64,000 nt of DNA from Daedaleopsis sinensis. Its lineage: Eukaryota > Basidiomycota > Agaricomycetes > Polyporales > Polyporaceae. The position numbers and the translations under genes are program-made. The notes under the pieces were generated by a model that saw only the letters and a list, made by a program, of their open reading frames with translations, was not told where the DNA came from and did not search any database. Position 1 is the first letter of the stretch. Each line of letters starts with the position of its first letter. The stretch lies in assembly GCA_033807695.1 (NCBI GenBank), contig CM066303.1:372001-436000 (forward strand), written 5' to 3'. Shown piece by piece: positions 49,129 to 60,114 of the stretch.

Positions 49129-49137
49129 CATATATAC
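49129..49137 (+). promoter_or_regulatory. TATA-like box of the DUF6533 gene, abutting the transposon
   Basis: CATATATAC overlaps the stretch right after the right target-site copy and lies about 70 bp before the ATG at 49207. Confidence 0.4.
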
Positions 49138-49206
49138 ACTGACTTTGCGAAGGACGTGGTTCACTGACCTTCTCGCTTCTCCTCTCCGAAGTATCCCTAA
49201 GCCATC

Positions 49207-50899
49207 ATGTCTTCCACCACCTCTGACGACCTGATTCAGTATCTCAACTCATAGTGCGGAGCTGTCTAACTTTTGGAGTATTACCCGATACTGACGACTG
49301 TCGATCGTGGATGTCACATGCAAAGCATACCGTATGAGCTGTGTCTCATCTCTGCTACAGGTATGCGCCTTTGCCCGTTCAGTTCAATCACCCGCTGACA
49401 TTGATACAGCCCTCATTCTCTACGATACCATTCTCACCTTCGAGACCGAGATTGCGGTAGTCTGGAGCCGGAGGTTCAGGTTCAGCGCGGTCGCGTTCCT
49501 GCACGTCATGAACCGATACACCCAGATAGCGGCTTATGTGTCAGCCGTAGCTTTGCTCTTTCCTGTCGACGACCAAGTGAGTACTCGCATCCCCATCGTC
49601 TGGCCAGCTCGTAGCTCACCAAAGCGCTAGACGTGAGTGTTACATCCCTTTCTCTTCCCTTGGTCATGAGATGTCCACATCCCACCGATAGATGCACATC
49701 ACTCGGCTGGTTTGAAAGTATATTCACTATGCTGCCATACATTGCATGGGCCCGTGAGTATGCGAGCAATTCAATACCTATTACAGCTGACTCACTTGCA
49801 CACAGTATTTGCGGGGTTCCGCGTGTACGCCCTCTCAGGCGGGAACACCATCTTTGCGATACTCGTAACCCTGCTCAACGCGGCGTACATCATGCCGGAT
49901 GTGGTGAGCTCAAGATCCTATATCACCACGGCAGCACGTGCGCTCAGCCCTCCGCATTGCATTCAGTATGAAGACTCGCATGCCCAGTGGGTCAATGATC
50001 CACCGCCTTATGGATGCAATCAAGTCATCGCGAGGAGTACTGTCTCTGAACGACGGTGAGCGAGCCGGGTCCATAAGATTACTCTCCTCTTGCTGACTGG
50101 AATTGGTTTTGTATCCTGCGCCTCTAGTAAGCGTGTGATCTGCTTCACGACGTTGTCAATACGGGGCTGACATCTGTGCGCCCGATGCAGTGTTATGGGC
50201 ATCGCGCGGGGCGCTGCTACTTGGGGAGTCTATAGCGCTTTTTTTGACCGTAAAGACGACACATTCAATTCGGAGATCGCCCGGAAAATCCAATCGGTCC
50301 CGGAAACTTGCGGAGACACTCTTTAACAATGGTGATACCATCCTCGCGCCGTATTCCATGCGTCGTGAAGCTGACAAATTGTTCTTTCGGTCTTACGCAG
50401 GCGTTGCATGCTTTCTGTAAGTACATAGCCATATGCTGCGGACAAGAAGCCGCTGCTCAATGCCGTTCTAGCGTACCGCTGGTGTTGAATGCTGTAGTAT
50501 TGGCTTTAGATCTAAAGGTATGCAGTTTATATTCAGTCCTCGCCATCAGATAGCGGTCTCAATGAGCATATGGGATCCCGACCTCAGGCCACCAACATCA
50601 CGTTGAGCGTTGGCCAGAGTATTGTCGTGTTCCGAGACGCGTACGTGCCCAGTGGTCATTCACTCTACCTCTCCTCACTAACACGCCCTCGCAGACTGGC
50701 CACCATTCTCGTGTCGCGCTTCCTTCTTCGACTAGGGTCTCTAAGCGACCGTGTAGACGACTCAACAAACTATTTAGAAGATGACGTGCTGACGACTCAC
50801 TTTTCAACCAACACTTCGGGTGTTACGTTCGTGTTGCCGGAAGAAAATGCTCAGAGGGGAGCGCACAGTCGACAACTCGATTCAATTTGTGAAGTATAG
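49207..50899 (+). CDS. DUF6533-type seven-pass membrane protein next to the transposon
   Basis: The start MSSTTSDDLIQYLNS joins across a 74-bp intron (donor GTGCGG) to IPYELCLISAT, the same micro-exon as in the gene at 35163. The signature exon is LILYDTILTFETEIAVVWSR with HVMNRYTQIAAYVSAVALLF. Later exons give ESIFTMLPYIAWA, FRVYALSGGNTIFAILVTLL, VNDPPPYGCNQ, ASRGALLLGESIALFLTVKT, VPLVLNAVVLALDLK and LATILVSRFLLRLGSLSD. The tail ends at the stop at 50899. No frameshift was noticed, but some exon borders are approximate. Expression may be affected by the transposon, whose right end is 86 bp upstream of the ATG. Confidence 0.7.
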
Positions 50900-51399
50900 C
50901 TATCGGACACGGTACACCTAATTCGTCGTCGGACTCGGGGTTGGCGCTGCCATGAGGTTAAAGTTTAGACTACTATGATTGTGTATCATATTATACCTTT
51001 ACATTATACAATGCGCCCAATTCGTCAAGAAGCCTCTCACCACGATGCCCTGCCAGTGGTAGTCATCGCGTTGAGCGTCAGGCCTTCAAGCTTCAAGCTT
51101 CAAGCTTCAAGCTTCAGGCCTGGTGTTTGGCCACGTGCTGAGTTGAATCACGCGGCCCATCTCAGTGCACTCGGACCGCGACGCGCGTTTGAAATTCCTC
51201 AACTCAAACCAATACTGCGATTCGCCAGAGAGCAGTTCGAGCTCAGTGCGAGCACTTGAGGACTATAGAAACTTCACCTCGCGATTGCTCGGTAACCCCC
51301 GCAGAGGACATGGTCGTGTTCACCCATATCCCTGCAATAAGAGAGTGAGTTCGATCTCTGACTCTCACACAGGTTACGTGCAGCGACTGAGATAAAGAG
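50900..51399. other. Spacer between the DUF6533 gene and the chromovirus
   Basis: No gene seen; holds the TTCAAGC array. Confidence 0.4.
51083..51120. repeat. Short array of TTCAAGC units
   Basis: About four tandem copies of a 7-bp unit (TTCAAGC, each forming AAGCTT), flanked by GGCC on both sides, so the whole is near-palindromic. Confidence 0.7.
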
Positions 51400-51829
51400 T
51401 GTTCTAGACTGCCCAGATGCGTCGTACGCTCGACCTCGCTCGATAAGCCACATCCGTTCGCGGCGAGTCGGATGGAGTTCCAGGATCAGACACCCGCTGC
51501 AGGGGTGTGCGACCGGATTGAAGCGGTTGGTGATACGGCGACCGCGAGACACGCGGGAAGGAAGAGGGAGGGAGGAAGTACCAGCTCGAAGCTGAGGATC
51601 TCATCCCCAGCTCAGGCGGCTTATGTATTGACTTGAGATACATCATATAACCTAAGTAAGTATGGCATAAGTAACAAGATACGTAATCTGCATAGTAATC
51701 GTAGCTAATCGAAACTATAGTAGTCAGAACGGAGAAATCGACACTATAGTAATCGGAACTTTACTGATAATATACTAATCTCGGGTGTTATCGTACATCT
51801 CTCTCTTCCTCCTGACTGTGATCGTAACA
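51400..51829 (-). repeat. 3' LTR of the chromovirus (outer end tentative)
   Basis: On the minus strand, a purine-rich tract (GAGGAGGGGGTAT) after the integrase stop is followed at once by TGTTACGATC, a normal LTR start at 51829. The candidate outer end is TCTAGAACA at 51400, giving a 430-bp LTR bounded by TGTT...AACA. The interior has repeated TAATCG/ACTATAGTA motifs. The partner 5' LTR lies outside the window, so the outer end cannot be checked here. Confidence 0.55.
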
Positions 51830-51856
51830 AATACCCCCTCCTCAAGAATCGTGTCC

Positions 51857-53446
51857 TCACGATTCCGGATTTTCGTTTGCTACAACTCCGAAAGTCCAAA
51901 AGGTTTTTCTTGGTAAGCCGTGCCACTTCTCCCATTTCCGCGTCCAATAATCCCAACTCTTCTCGTCCGGGTCCAGCACCTCAATCTGTCGGGATCGGGG
52001 GGCGATCGTGATTGTTGGCATACGGGGCGCGGTAGGGTTCTTCGTATGGAAAGTGTCGATGAGCGGCTTCGTCGACTTGAGAAGGTCTGTCCGTTTTTCC
52101 CAAGTGTTCTCTGATCTAGGTTTATCTTTCCATTTGACTAGATACTGCATGCCGCCTCGAACAACTTTCGAATCAAGGATCTCCTCCGGCTCGGGAAGGG
52201 AGTCGGTCACGTCAGGGGCGGTCGTCTCCATGCGAGGTTGGTTCGGAAAGGCGGGTGGTTGTGCAGGAGTCAACAGCACCTCGTTGAACACTGGGTGAAT
52301 CGCTCTCCATTGCTTTGGAAGTTTCAAACGGTACGCTCCTGGTCCAATCTTGGCCTGAATCTGGAAGGGACCGTAACGTTTGTCTTCTAGCTTTTTGTTG
52401 GGTCGCTCGCTGGATATGTGGAAGGAGTCGAGCAAGACCCAGTCCCCAACGTTGTATGTCACTGGTTCCCGACGATGTCTATCGTACTTCCGCTTCATAA
52501 CACCCTTCGCCACCTTCAACGCTGCCGATGCCTGCTCCGATATGCCCTTCATACGCGCCGCAAACTGGTCCGCCTCTTCCGCCGCCACCGCCTTCTTCGT
52601 TTCCACCCCGGTGAATGCGTGACGACCATGTGTCATGTAGAACGGAGAGAACCCCGTAGCTGAGTGTTTCCTGTTCCGGTACGCGAACATGGCAAGAGGT
52701 AACCAGTCTGTCCAATCATCTTGACGATGATTGACAAAGATGCGCAGGTAATTCTCAATCTCCTGGTTAATCCTCTCGGTTTGCCCATCTGTCTGAGGGT
52801 GATAGGCGGTGCTAGGGTTCCCTTGAATCCCCAACTTCCGATACAGATCTCGAATGAACGAGGAGACAAAGATAGACCCGCGATCAGACCAGATACGCCG
52901 AGGTAGACCATGATTTGCATACACGTGTTTAACAAACAGATTGGCCCAGCCTTCCGAAGTCAACTCGTCTGTACATGGTATTGCAATAAAGTCCTTTGAT
53001 TTCATGTCCACAATCACGAGTATCGCGTTGTTTCCATGAGAATCAGGCAGGTGGGTGATCATGTCTACAGAGATGAATTCCCAGTTGTAGTCAGGCACAG
53101 GATTCGGGTTCAGTGGGGCAGCACGCGGTCGGTGATCAATTTTCGTCTTCTGGCAGATAGCACATCCTTTGACGTACGCGCGTATGTCCTTGCGCATGGA
53201 TGGCCACCAGTATGAACGAAAAATCGACTCTTGTGTTTTCTCGCGACCAGGATGTCCCGCACTAACCGAATCATGATGCGCAGCAATAATTTGTCCACGC
53301 AAGCCTGTGTGATTAGGTACAACTAGTTTCCCCTTTCTATAGACAAGACCGTCCTCGGTCTTCTCATAGTCACCGTCTACACCGAGCTTACTAGTGACAG
53401 AGTCCTCCAAAAGGTTAGTCATGGCAAGACAGTCCTTTTGAATAGT
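51857..53446 (-). CDS. Chromovirus integrase with C-terminal chromodomain (3' part of pol)
   Basis: This is the continuation of pol after the Plavaka insertion; the frame opens at GVDTIQKDCLAMTNLL. The zinc-binding HHCC domain reads HHDSVSAGHPGREK with CAICQKTK. The catalytic core has VDMITHLP (first Asp), IWSDRGSIFVS (second Asp) and HPQTDGQTERINQEIENYLR (Glu). A GPY-type linker (YGPFQIQAKIGPGAYRLKLP) precedes a chromodomain: ILDSKVVRGGMQYLVKWKDK and ENTWEKRTDL. Integrase inserts the cDNA into host DNA; the chromodomain is known in chromoviruses to guide insertion to marked heterochromatin. The stop is at 51857. The piece has no start codon of its own because it was part of a longer polyprotein. 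Confidence 0.92.
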   Translation of the reverse strand, partial: TIQKDCLAMTNLLEDSVTSKLGVDGDYEKTEDGLVYRKGKLVVPNHTGLRGQIIAAHHDSVSAGHPGREKTQESIFRSYWWPSMRKDIRAYVKGCAICQKTKIDHRPRAAPLNPNPVPDYNWEFISVDMITHLPDSHGNNAILVIVDMKSKDFIAIPCTDELTSEGWANLFVKHVYANHGLPRRIWSDRGSIFVSSFIRDLYRKLGIQGNPSTAYHPQTDGQTERINQEIENYLRIFVNHRQDDWTDWLPLAMFAYRNRKHSATGFSPFYMTHGRHAFTGVETKKAVAAEEADQFAARMKGISEQASAALKVAKGVMKRKYDRHRREPVTYNVGDWVLLDSFHISSERPNKKLEDKRYGPFQIQAKIGPGAYRLKLPKQWRAIHPVFNEVLLTPAQPPAFPNQPRMETTAPDVTDSLPEPEEILDSKVVRGGMQYLVKWKDKPRSENTWEKRTDLLKSTKPLIDTFHTKNPTAPRMPTITIAPRSRQIEVLDPDEKSWDYWTRKWEKWHGLPRKTFWTFGVVANENPES

Positions 53447-53634
53447 GTCTACTCCGTCACATCAGTAAGTCTGCATTGAACCTGAGATACTGAGCCTACT
53501 GACAAAATCTTGTCAGCACTCTCAGTACGGTCAGCACCCTCAGTTATCAGCAATTATGTACTGATAGACTCGGACTCGAGGCTAAATAAAGTATCGCATA
53601 CTGGTCATGTAATTACTATTACTGGAACGAGAAG

Positions 53635-56600
53635 CTATAGAATGGTTTCATGCGCGTGATAATCTACAAACCAATTGAGATAGAACCTGCGAAATGCGTC
53701 TAGCGAGTCTGCATAATGGAAACGTGTGGGGATACGGGTGTGGTCGTAGTATCCAATCAAGTGGCAGCCCCGAATAATCTTGCTCAACGGGACTACCCCC
53801 ATTACGCGTCTGCCCTGTGCGCGCTCGGGTTTCACAACCCACATGCCTGTGACGTGGTCAGGTGCATCGCCGTCAAGCTCGAACCACTCAACAACCGCAG
53901 CATTGTACCGTACGTAGTTGGAGACGAAGGAAACAAACATGCGCACCCGAGCTACGGCCATTCCGAGCATGCCTACCGCATCAGGATCAGTCCGCACCAA
54001 AACGGTATCGTACCGTGGCCGCGAGCCGTACCAACGAGGACTGCACCGGATAAATTCGCGGTGCATACCACCCGGTCCCGCGAGCTCACTTGGGGCGTAA
54101 TAGGTGGCGCTGGCGGAGTGGTAGACTGAGATCCGGGTATCGAGTGTGAGGTCTGGGCAGTCAATGAGCAGGATATCCTCCCCAAGCTCGTACTCCGGGA
54201 AGAGTCGATCGTGGAGGAATCTGCGCAAATGGGCGTGCAGATCTGGCAGGTCGCGTTCAGCCATCAGTGTGTCAAGACGCCGGACATGAGCTGTAGACCG
54301 GTAGGCCGGTGATCAGCCTGAGATGAACCTAGACGTGTGAGTGGAGTTAGGCGTGAACGTACTGGGCCTTGAGCTGAGAGAGACTGTCGAGACATGTGCT
54401 TTGGGGTCTGCAGTGGCCATGGCCTCGGCTTCGTGCCTGAAACGCTCGTCTTGAAGCTGTTCACGGTCGAGCCCGTGATCTACACCAATCGTGCGAAGAG
54501 CATGTTGGTACACATCACTCCGCAGCATACCACGTCGCGCGAATTCGACACGAGCTGCCGCGAGCTTGTGGAGGCGTGTGAGCGTGCGTATCATTTGCCC
54601 AAGGGGCTGTTTGCGGCTGGAGCGACGCCAAGGACGTTTGACGGCGGTGATATGCTTCGATTCGGTGATGGAGGAACAGAGACCGTTCGGCGACCCGAAG
54701 AGTTGGATGCTACGCACGTAGTGCACAAGGGCATGTTGGCGGGGGAGAGCAAACCCGTCGGGCCGGACACCTGCTTCCTCGAAGATGCTGCGAAGCTCAT
54801 GGAACCGGGTGAGAGTCTGTCGCATAAGTTCCAGGTCGGTAGAGGTGTGTGCGGATCGCCGAGCCAGATAGGAGAAGTCCAGCAGCGCAGATATGCACTG
54901 GACCATTCGGTCGGGCACGTAGCCCACAATTGCGGGGAGAAATACCTAAAATAGCTGCCGGTGAGCACGTACACATGCGTGTAATGATTCGAGGATGTGT
55001 TCAGTACCTTCATGAGGGCTTTCGAGTCGTTCCCGGTCCATTGTGAGAAATTGCGTCCATTGGGGAAGCGTCGGAGTCCAGGGAAAGAAGGAGCGGCAGC
55101 GATACTGTGGAGCGGAGACTGTGAGTGAGCGATAGCTGAGTACACATGATAGGCATACCGCCGATCAATGTCGTCCAATATCTTCTTTGCCTTAGATTCA
55201 GATTCAGCAGTGAGGTGGATATATTGCTCGACCCAAGACACCAGGTGGTCCTTAAAGGTCCCTTTGATGAGCTGATGCAATAAATCTGGCGTGAGCAGTT
55301 CATGAATATCTGCGCGGGGGAAGTAGTCAGTGAACGGCTGGGGATAAGGCTTTATGTGAGAGATTGCGTGAGAATACAAGTAGCGGGAACTTACCTTGAC
55401 GTCGGCGTTGATACCAAAAGCGTCCCATAGCAGGGTATTCTTATAGGTGGCTACGAGCTCGTCTGTGAGCTCGCGGAATCTTAGATCCCCGATGTCTTCG
55501 AGTTCGTCCGGTAGAGCTAGACATCTGGGACATGAGTATCAGCAGGAAGAGCGAGTAAGTAACTGCTGAGAATTCTGGCTTACTTGGGGCACCACCCCTG
55601 GACAATGCCCGCGAGGTAGACTTGTTCGGGATAGTCGGCAATGAACGGGCCGATCTCGAAGATGGCACGTCGGAAGTGGCCGTCGGGGCAGCGGAGAACT
55701 TGTGGTGTCGTCATACCTGGGCGTAGCGGCTCTAAGATGTAGGCGAGCGCAGCGTGATATAGCTGCTTCTTGAATATGCGAAACTCGTCACTGTCATCGT
55801 CCCCACGTTCCCCTAGTAATACATACAGTCGGTATGTTTCTCGCATCGAGAGTATCGCGTAATCACACACCTTTAGGGATGGGGAGAAAGGCGATGGGCA
55901 TCACAGCGTCACGATGTGCTCGACGCATCTCGTTGTGGATGTTGCCGATGAACGCATACACCGGATGGAACTCTTGGTTCCCTGTGGCAACTGACACCGT
56001 CGTTTTGTCGGCACCAAGGCCTACAGGGAGGAGCATCGCACCATGCGTATCCGGATCCAGCGCGATCTTAGTCTGAATAGCAATAGATTGGGATGTAGAC
56101 GGTAAAGTATCACAAACTTCGTTCACTCACCGCCTTGTCGTACGCCCACTGGCCTGATAACATGTGGCAGAACCGTCTCTCCATCCCTCCTGACGTCTTC
56201 GGGACATACTCCTGGTATGGAACATAGTCGAACGTATTCACGAAGTCCGGACTTTGCACCATGGACCGGATAGCGTCAAGCGAGGGGCGACAATGCAGGA
56301 CATAGGTCTCGCGTTTCCACTTCGGTGAGTTCGCATCTATGGGACCTGAATAACGAAACGCAACGCTGATCCATCCCACCTCAGCACCGTGTTCGATACG
56401 GTCAATGGATGCGTCCATATGCACCGCACTTTTGAAGATCGGAGGGGTATTGTGATGACCGTTGAGGATATCCCTTGCCAGCAGGACCCGGAGGAGATGA
56501 TCCAGGTCACCCTGCGAATTTTCCATCTTTTCGAATACGAGCTCCGCGAATTCGAATGTCGGGCGGTCAGGGAACGGATGAAAGTCCCATGAGTCGTCGC

Positions 56601-56873
56601 GGGCAGGCGGAGGCGTGTTCTGCGGTAGAGGCGCGCCGTCTACGGTACATGGTTGTGCTGCGGTGTAATGGTAGTGATGGTACTCAAAGTCAGCAGTCGC
56701 AGAAGGACATGACACCCTGGCAAGGATGTGGACTGACCGGTGAGATGCGGATGGAAACGGAATCGTGAAGGCAGCGGCGTGGGTTTCGGGTAGCGGTGGT
56801 AGTGGTTGCGGTGTTGAGAAAACCCGCGAGCTGTTGGGAAGGAGCGGGTGCAAAGAGAGCAGAGTCTTGCCAT
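53635..56873 (-). CDS. Plavaka transposase
   Basis: The start at 56873 (MARLCSLCTRSFPTARGFSQ) opens a C2H2 zinc finger with HRNHYH, then an intron leads to NTPPP and FPDRPTFEFAELVFEKMENS. The core follows the Plavaka pattern: HMDASIDRIEHGAEVGWISV, then LGADKTTVSVATGNQEFHPV with IGNIHNEMRRAHRDAVMPIA, FTDYFPRADIHELLTPDLLH with QLIKGTFKDHLVSWV, and FGSPNGLCSSITESKHITAV. The C-terminal block is VVEWFELDGD, TGMWVVKPE and FHYADSLDAFRRFYLNWFVD, ending at 53635. Plavaka elements are cut-and-paste transposons related to the CACTA/CMC group and are abundant in Basidiomycota. All exons appear open, so the enzyme may be active. Confidence 0.85.
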
Positions 56874-57125
56874 GCTGCAGATAACTGTAGAAAGATTGCT
56901 GGTCAGTGACGAGACACTTAACGTTGAAGGGGAGATTTTGGGCGCTGAGTCATACCTTGTCCATACATGTCCAAACAATTCCCCTACGGACGGCAGCCAC
57001 TTTTCTCCAGACCTTTCGCCATTCCATCCTGCCACCAAACTCGCACCGTTCAGCTCCATCACACTCCGGCAATCGGAGGCATCTAGCTCACCGTCATATA
57101 GCCAGAGACGTGCTTCGATTCCGAG

Positions 57126-59866
57126 ATGGCTAAGTCCGCAACAAAGCCTCCAGACGAAGATCGCGAATTGCCTGATGAGGCACCGCATCACGGAGGATCA
57201 GATATGGTACGTCTTCCGGGCCCATGGTTATGAGATGCGGTACTTACCTGACGCCTCTGCGTGCCCGAATTAGGGTGCAGACAGTGACCCGCCGCCCACT
57301 GTGGTGGCCTCGAAGTACGATATGCGCCCCAAAACGCGCGGCCGTCATCCTGGAGTTGAAGCAGGGTTAGCACGGCAGACTAAGCAGGAGATCTCGCAAA
57401 AGGCACAGCAGAAGCGCGAAACGAAGAAGAGCAAGGCGTTACAGAAGCAGCAAGAAGAAGATCGGGTCGTGGCGGGTGTCAAACGCATTGCTGCCATGCA
57501 AGCTCAGCGTGAACAGGACAACGAGGCCGGCCTGCTGCTGCTGGATGACCCGCCGGACTCACCTATGCAAGAGGATGGTCATGAGAGTCCGATACTGAGT
57601 ACGTACGCGTCGCTTGCGAGCCTTGTTGCCTACTGTGGGCGTTCGCGCTTCCGGGAACTCACACGGCGCACGGGGCGGTTCCCAGCAATGCAGCGCCCAC
57701 TGCAACTTCACCTCTCTACACCACTACTACGACCTACTTGCTGACCCTCATCCCAATCGCACAGACGACCTGACTGAAGACGCTGAGCAAGGAGCCGGAG
57801 ACGAGGATCTTGACGGAGATGAGGAGCTGGGAGGAGGAGATGAGTACGAGGTAGGCACCAGAATCGACGACTCGAGCTCCGATGAATCGGAGCATGCACC
57901 TCAAACAAGATCCCGCCGTGCTACCTCGACTTCGAAGGGCAAAAAGGTGCGTACTGAGAGCCTACAATACGTCTACAATACCTCCATGAATCGTTGGGCT
58001 GCAACTCAGGCTGCCATTACCCAAGCGACCAATGCCGCCAGGGCACAAGCCCGGGAGGCCAAAGATGACTCGGTGCCGCCTCATCGCAAAGCTACAGTGG
58101 TACGTCTACGGCATCCCGCTACTTCATTCATCATGTCGATGGTGTTCTACGTTATAGACCCTCACCGAAGCCCAAAAGAAGAAGCGGAGGGTGCAGGAAG
58201 CACGCAACGCGCTGCGGGCCGCGCATCCTGTTACCCCAGCGAAACGTCAAGCTACCCCCAGGTATGTTCATGCGCCCCGAGATTGCGCTACTACACCGAA
58301 CTTACAGTGCATATCCAGTGCTGCACCCGCCCCCAAAAAGAACAAGTCTTCGAAGGGCGATGCGTTCACGCCCGACTTTCGTGAACAACTGCGACAAGAG
58401 GCTGCGGGCCTTCTCCACCAGACGGCCACACCAGCTAAGGAGAAAGGCATGGGTAGTTCGTCGACATCATCCAAGCTCGGTCTTCAGTTCGAAGACGAAG
58501 ATGACCTGTACACCACCTTGTTCCCGGATCTCGACCAGACTCGGCCTGGTTCCCCGACTGACGCTAGCAGCGAACCCGCCGCAAACACTGCAGCTCCGAA
58601 GAACCGCACTCAGCACACGGCCCTCTCGGACGAGGAGATAGGTGGCTTGGATGACGACCAGGTGCGCACGTCTCGCCCTGCTGCAGGGAAGCATCAGACG
58701 TCTCGTGCGAACACAGTAAGCAGCATTCGAACACAAGTGATTGCTTCGAATGCACTGACACTTGCGTAGCTTGTCACCGTGATCCCGGATGCTGAGATCT
58801 CGGGTGACGAAGTCGTGAGCCCCTCAAAGAAGAAGAAATCCAAACGCGCGCCCAAGACTCATGTACCTACCGAGAAGTCTCGCGGCATCGACGCCCTGCC
58901 TGACTGGGTGAAACCTACCATCTGGAGCAAGATCATACCTTCGCTGATCAAATTCTTTGGTGCTCGTGATGATCCCTGGGATCTCGACGACGTCACGAAT
59001 GACTTGTACCTCAAGACCCTGCAGACGCTCATCACCAAATACCATCCGCGTATCGAATGCCAGCTCACACGCAGCCATAGGATCTATGTCTACGTATATC
59101 CATTGCTCTGCTCGACACATTTACTCTTCTCGCTCACAAGATCTCTTTGTAGACTCGCCAGCAAGTCTACGAATGGCGAGGCGGCTTTCAAACCTTCGCC
59201 ATCAAGCTGCTCGAGGCGGAGATAGCTGAGCAGGACCTCAAAGACCGTGCTGCAATTCGGACATGGGCCAAGGACGCACTTATGCGTGGTGGTGAGGCCA
59301 TGTACAACGAGCCGAACATCCTCGTACGGTCATCTATATCTGTCTTCGCACGATATCATTTTGACTCATCCCTTCTGCATTACAGGACCCGTCCAAGGCT
59401 CGCGGTGCGATGCAGTCCCGCTATTTCGTGGACATGCTAGGATATCATTTCGCGGCGACCAAGGGTGCGACTATCAAGACAACGTACCCCGTTGGAGCGC
59501 TATCTCTCGCTGGAGTTGCTGTACGTACATGATATACCATGTCACTGGTTAGCATGCATTGACCTATAGTGATCACAGGTTACTCGTGCGTTCAAGATGT
59601 ACGAGACGGGGGCTTTTGTCGCCGACGAGGACGACTTTGCCAAGAAGCACGTGCAAGACAAGACTAGTAAGATGCGCAAAGGATCAGTTGCGGGGCTCTT
59701 GGCGAGTGCGCATCGGTTCGACGGATTGGTGGACAATGCTTGGGAAGCTGTCCCTCGGGTTCAGCGTATGCTACGCAAGGTGAAGGGCAAACCTGTCGAT
59801 GATGTCGATTCCGAAGGCGATGTGTATATGGCGGTCGATCCGCCCACTTCTCCGCTGCACGCTTAA
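57126..59866 (+). CDS. Accessory protein of the Plavaka element (unknown function)
   Basis: The ATG at 57126 (MAKSATKPPDEDRE) lies about 250 bp from the divergent transposase start, so the two share a promoter. The N-terminal half is low-complexity and charged: a Lys/Gln/Glu coiled stretch (QEISQKAQQKRETKKSKALQ), acidic runs, KRAPK-type basic patches. The C-terminal half looks globular: DALPDWVKPTIWSKIIPSLI, DPWDLDDVTNDLYLKTLQTL, RQQVYEWRGGFQTFAIKLLE, GAMQSRYFVDMLGYHFAATK, GALSLAGVAVTRAFKMYETG. It stops at 59866. Similar proteins commonly accompany Plavaka transposases in mushroom genomes, to my knowledge without an assigned function. DNA binding or transposase regulation is a guess. Several exon joins are approximate. 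Confidence 0.65.
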
Positions 59867-60114
59867 GCAATATGTCTATCAACTGCGTTATTAGACAAGA
59901 TTACAGTTGCACTTCACGTTGATGCTAGAGCGATACTATTCTACTACTAAGATGTATAGACTCATGGTTCACGACAATTGCTTCTGACCGCCCTGAGAAA
60001 GCTGACAGGTACTGACAACCACCACATTTCGTTGAGCTGAGTCCTGACAAGAGACTCCTGACGGTTAGTTGCTGACAGCTGCTGATAGCTACTGAGACTC
60101 CTGGGTCAGGGCTC

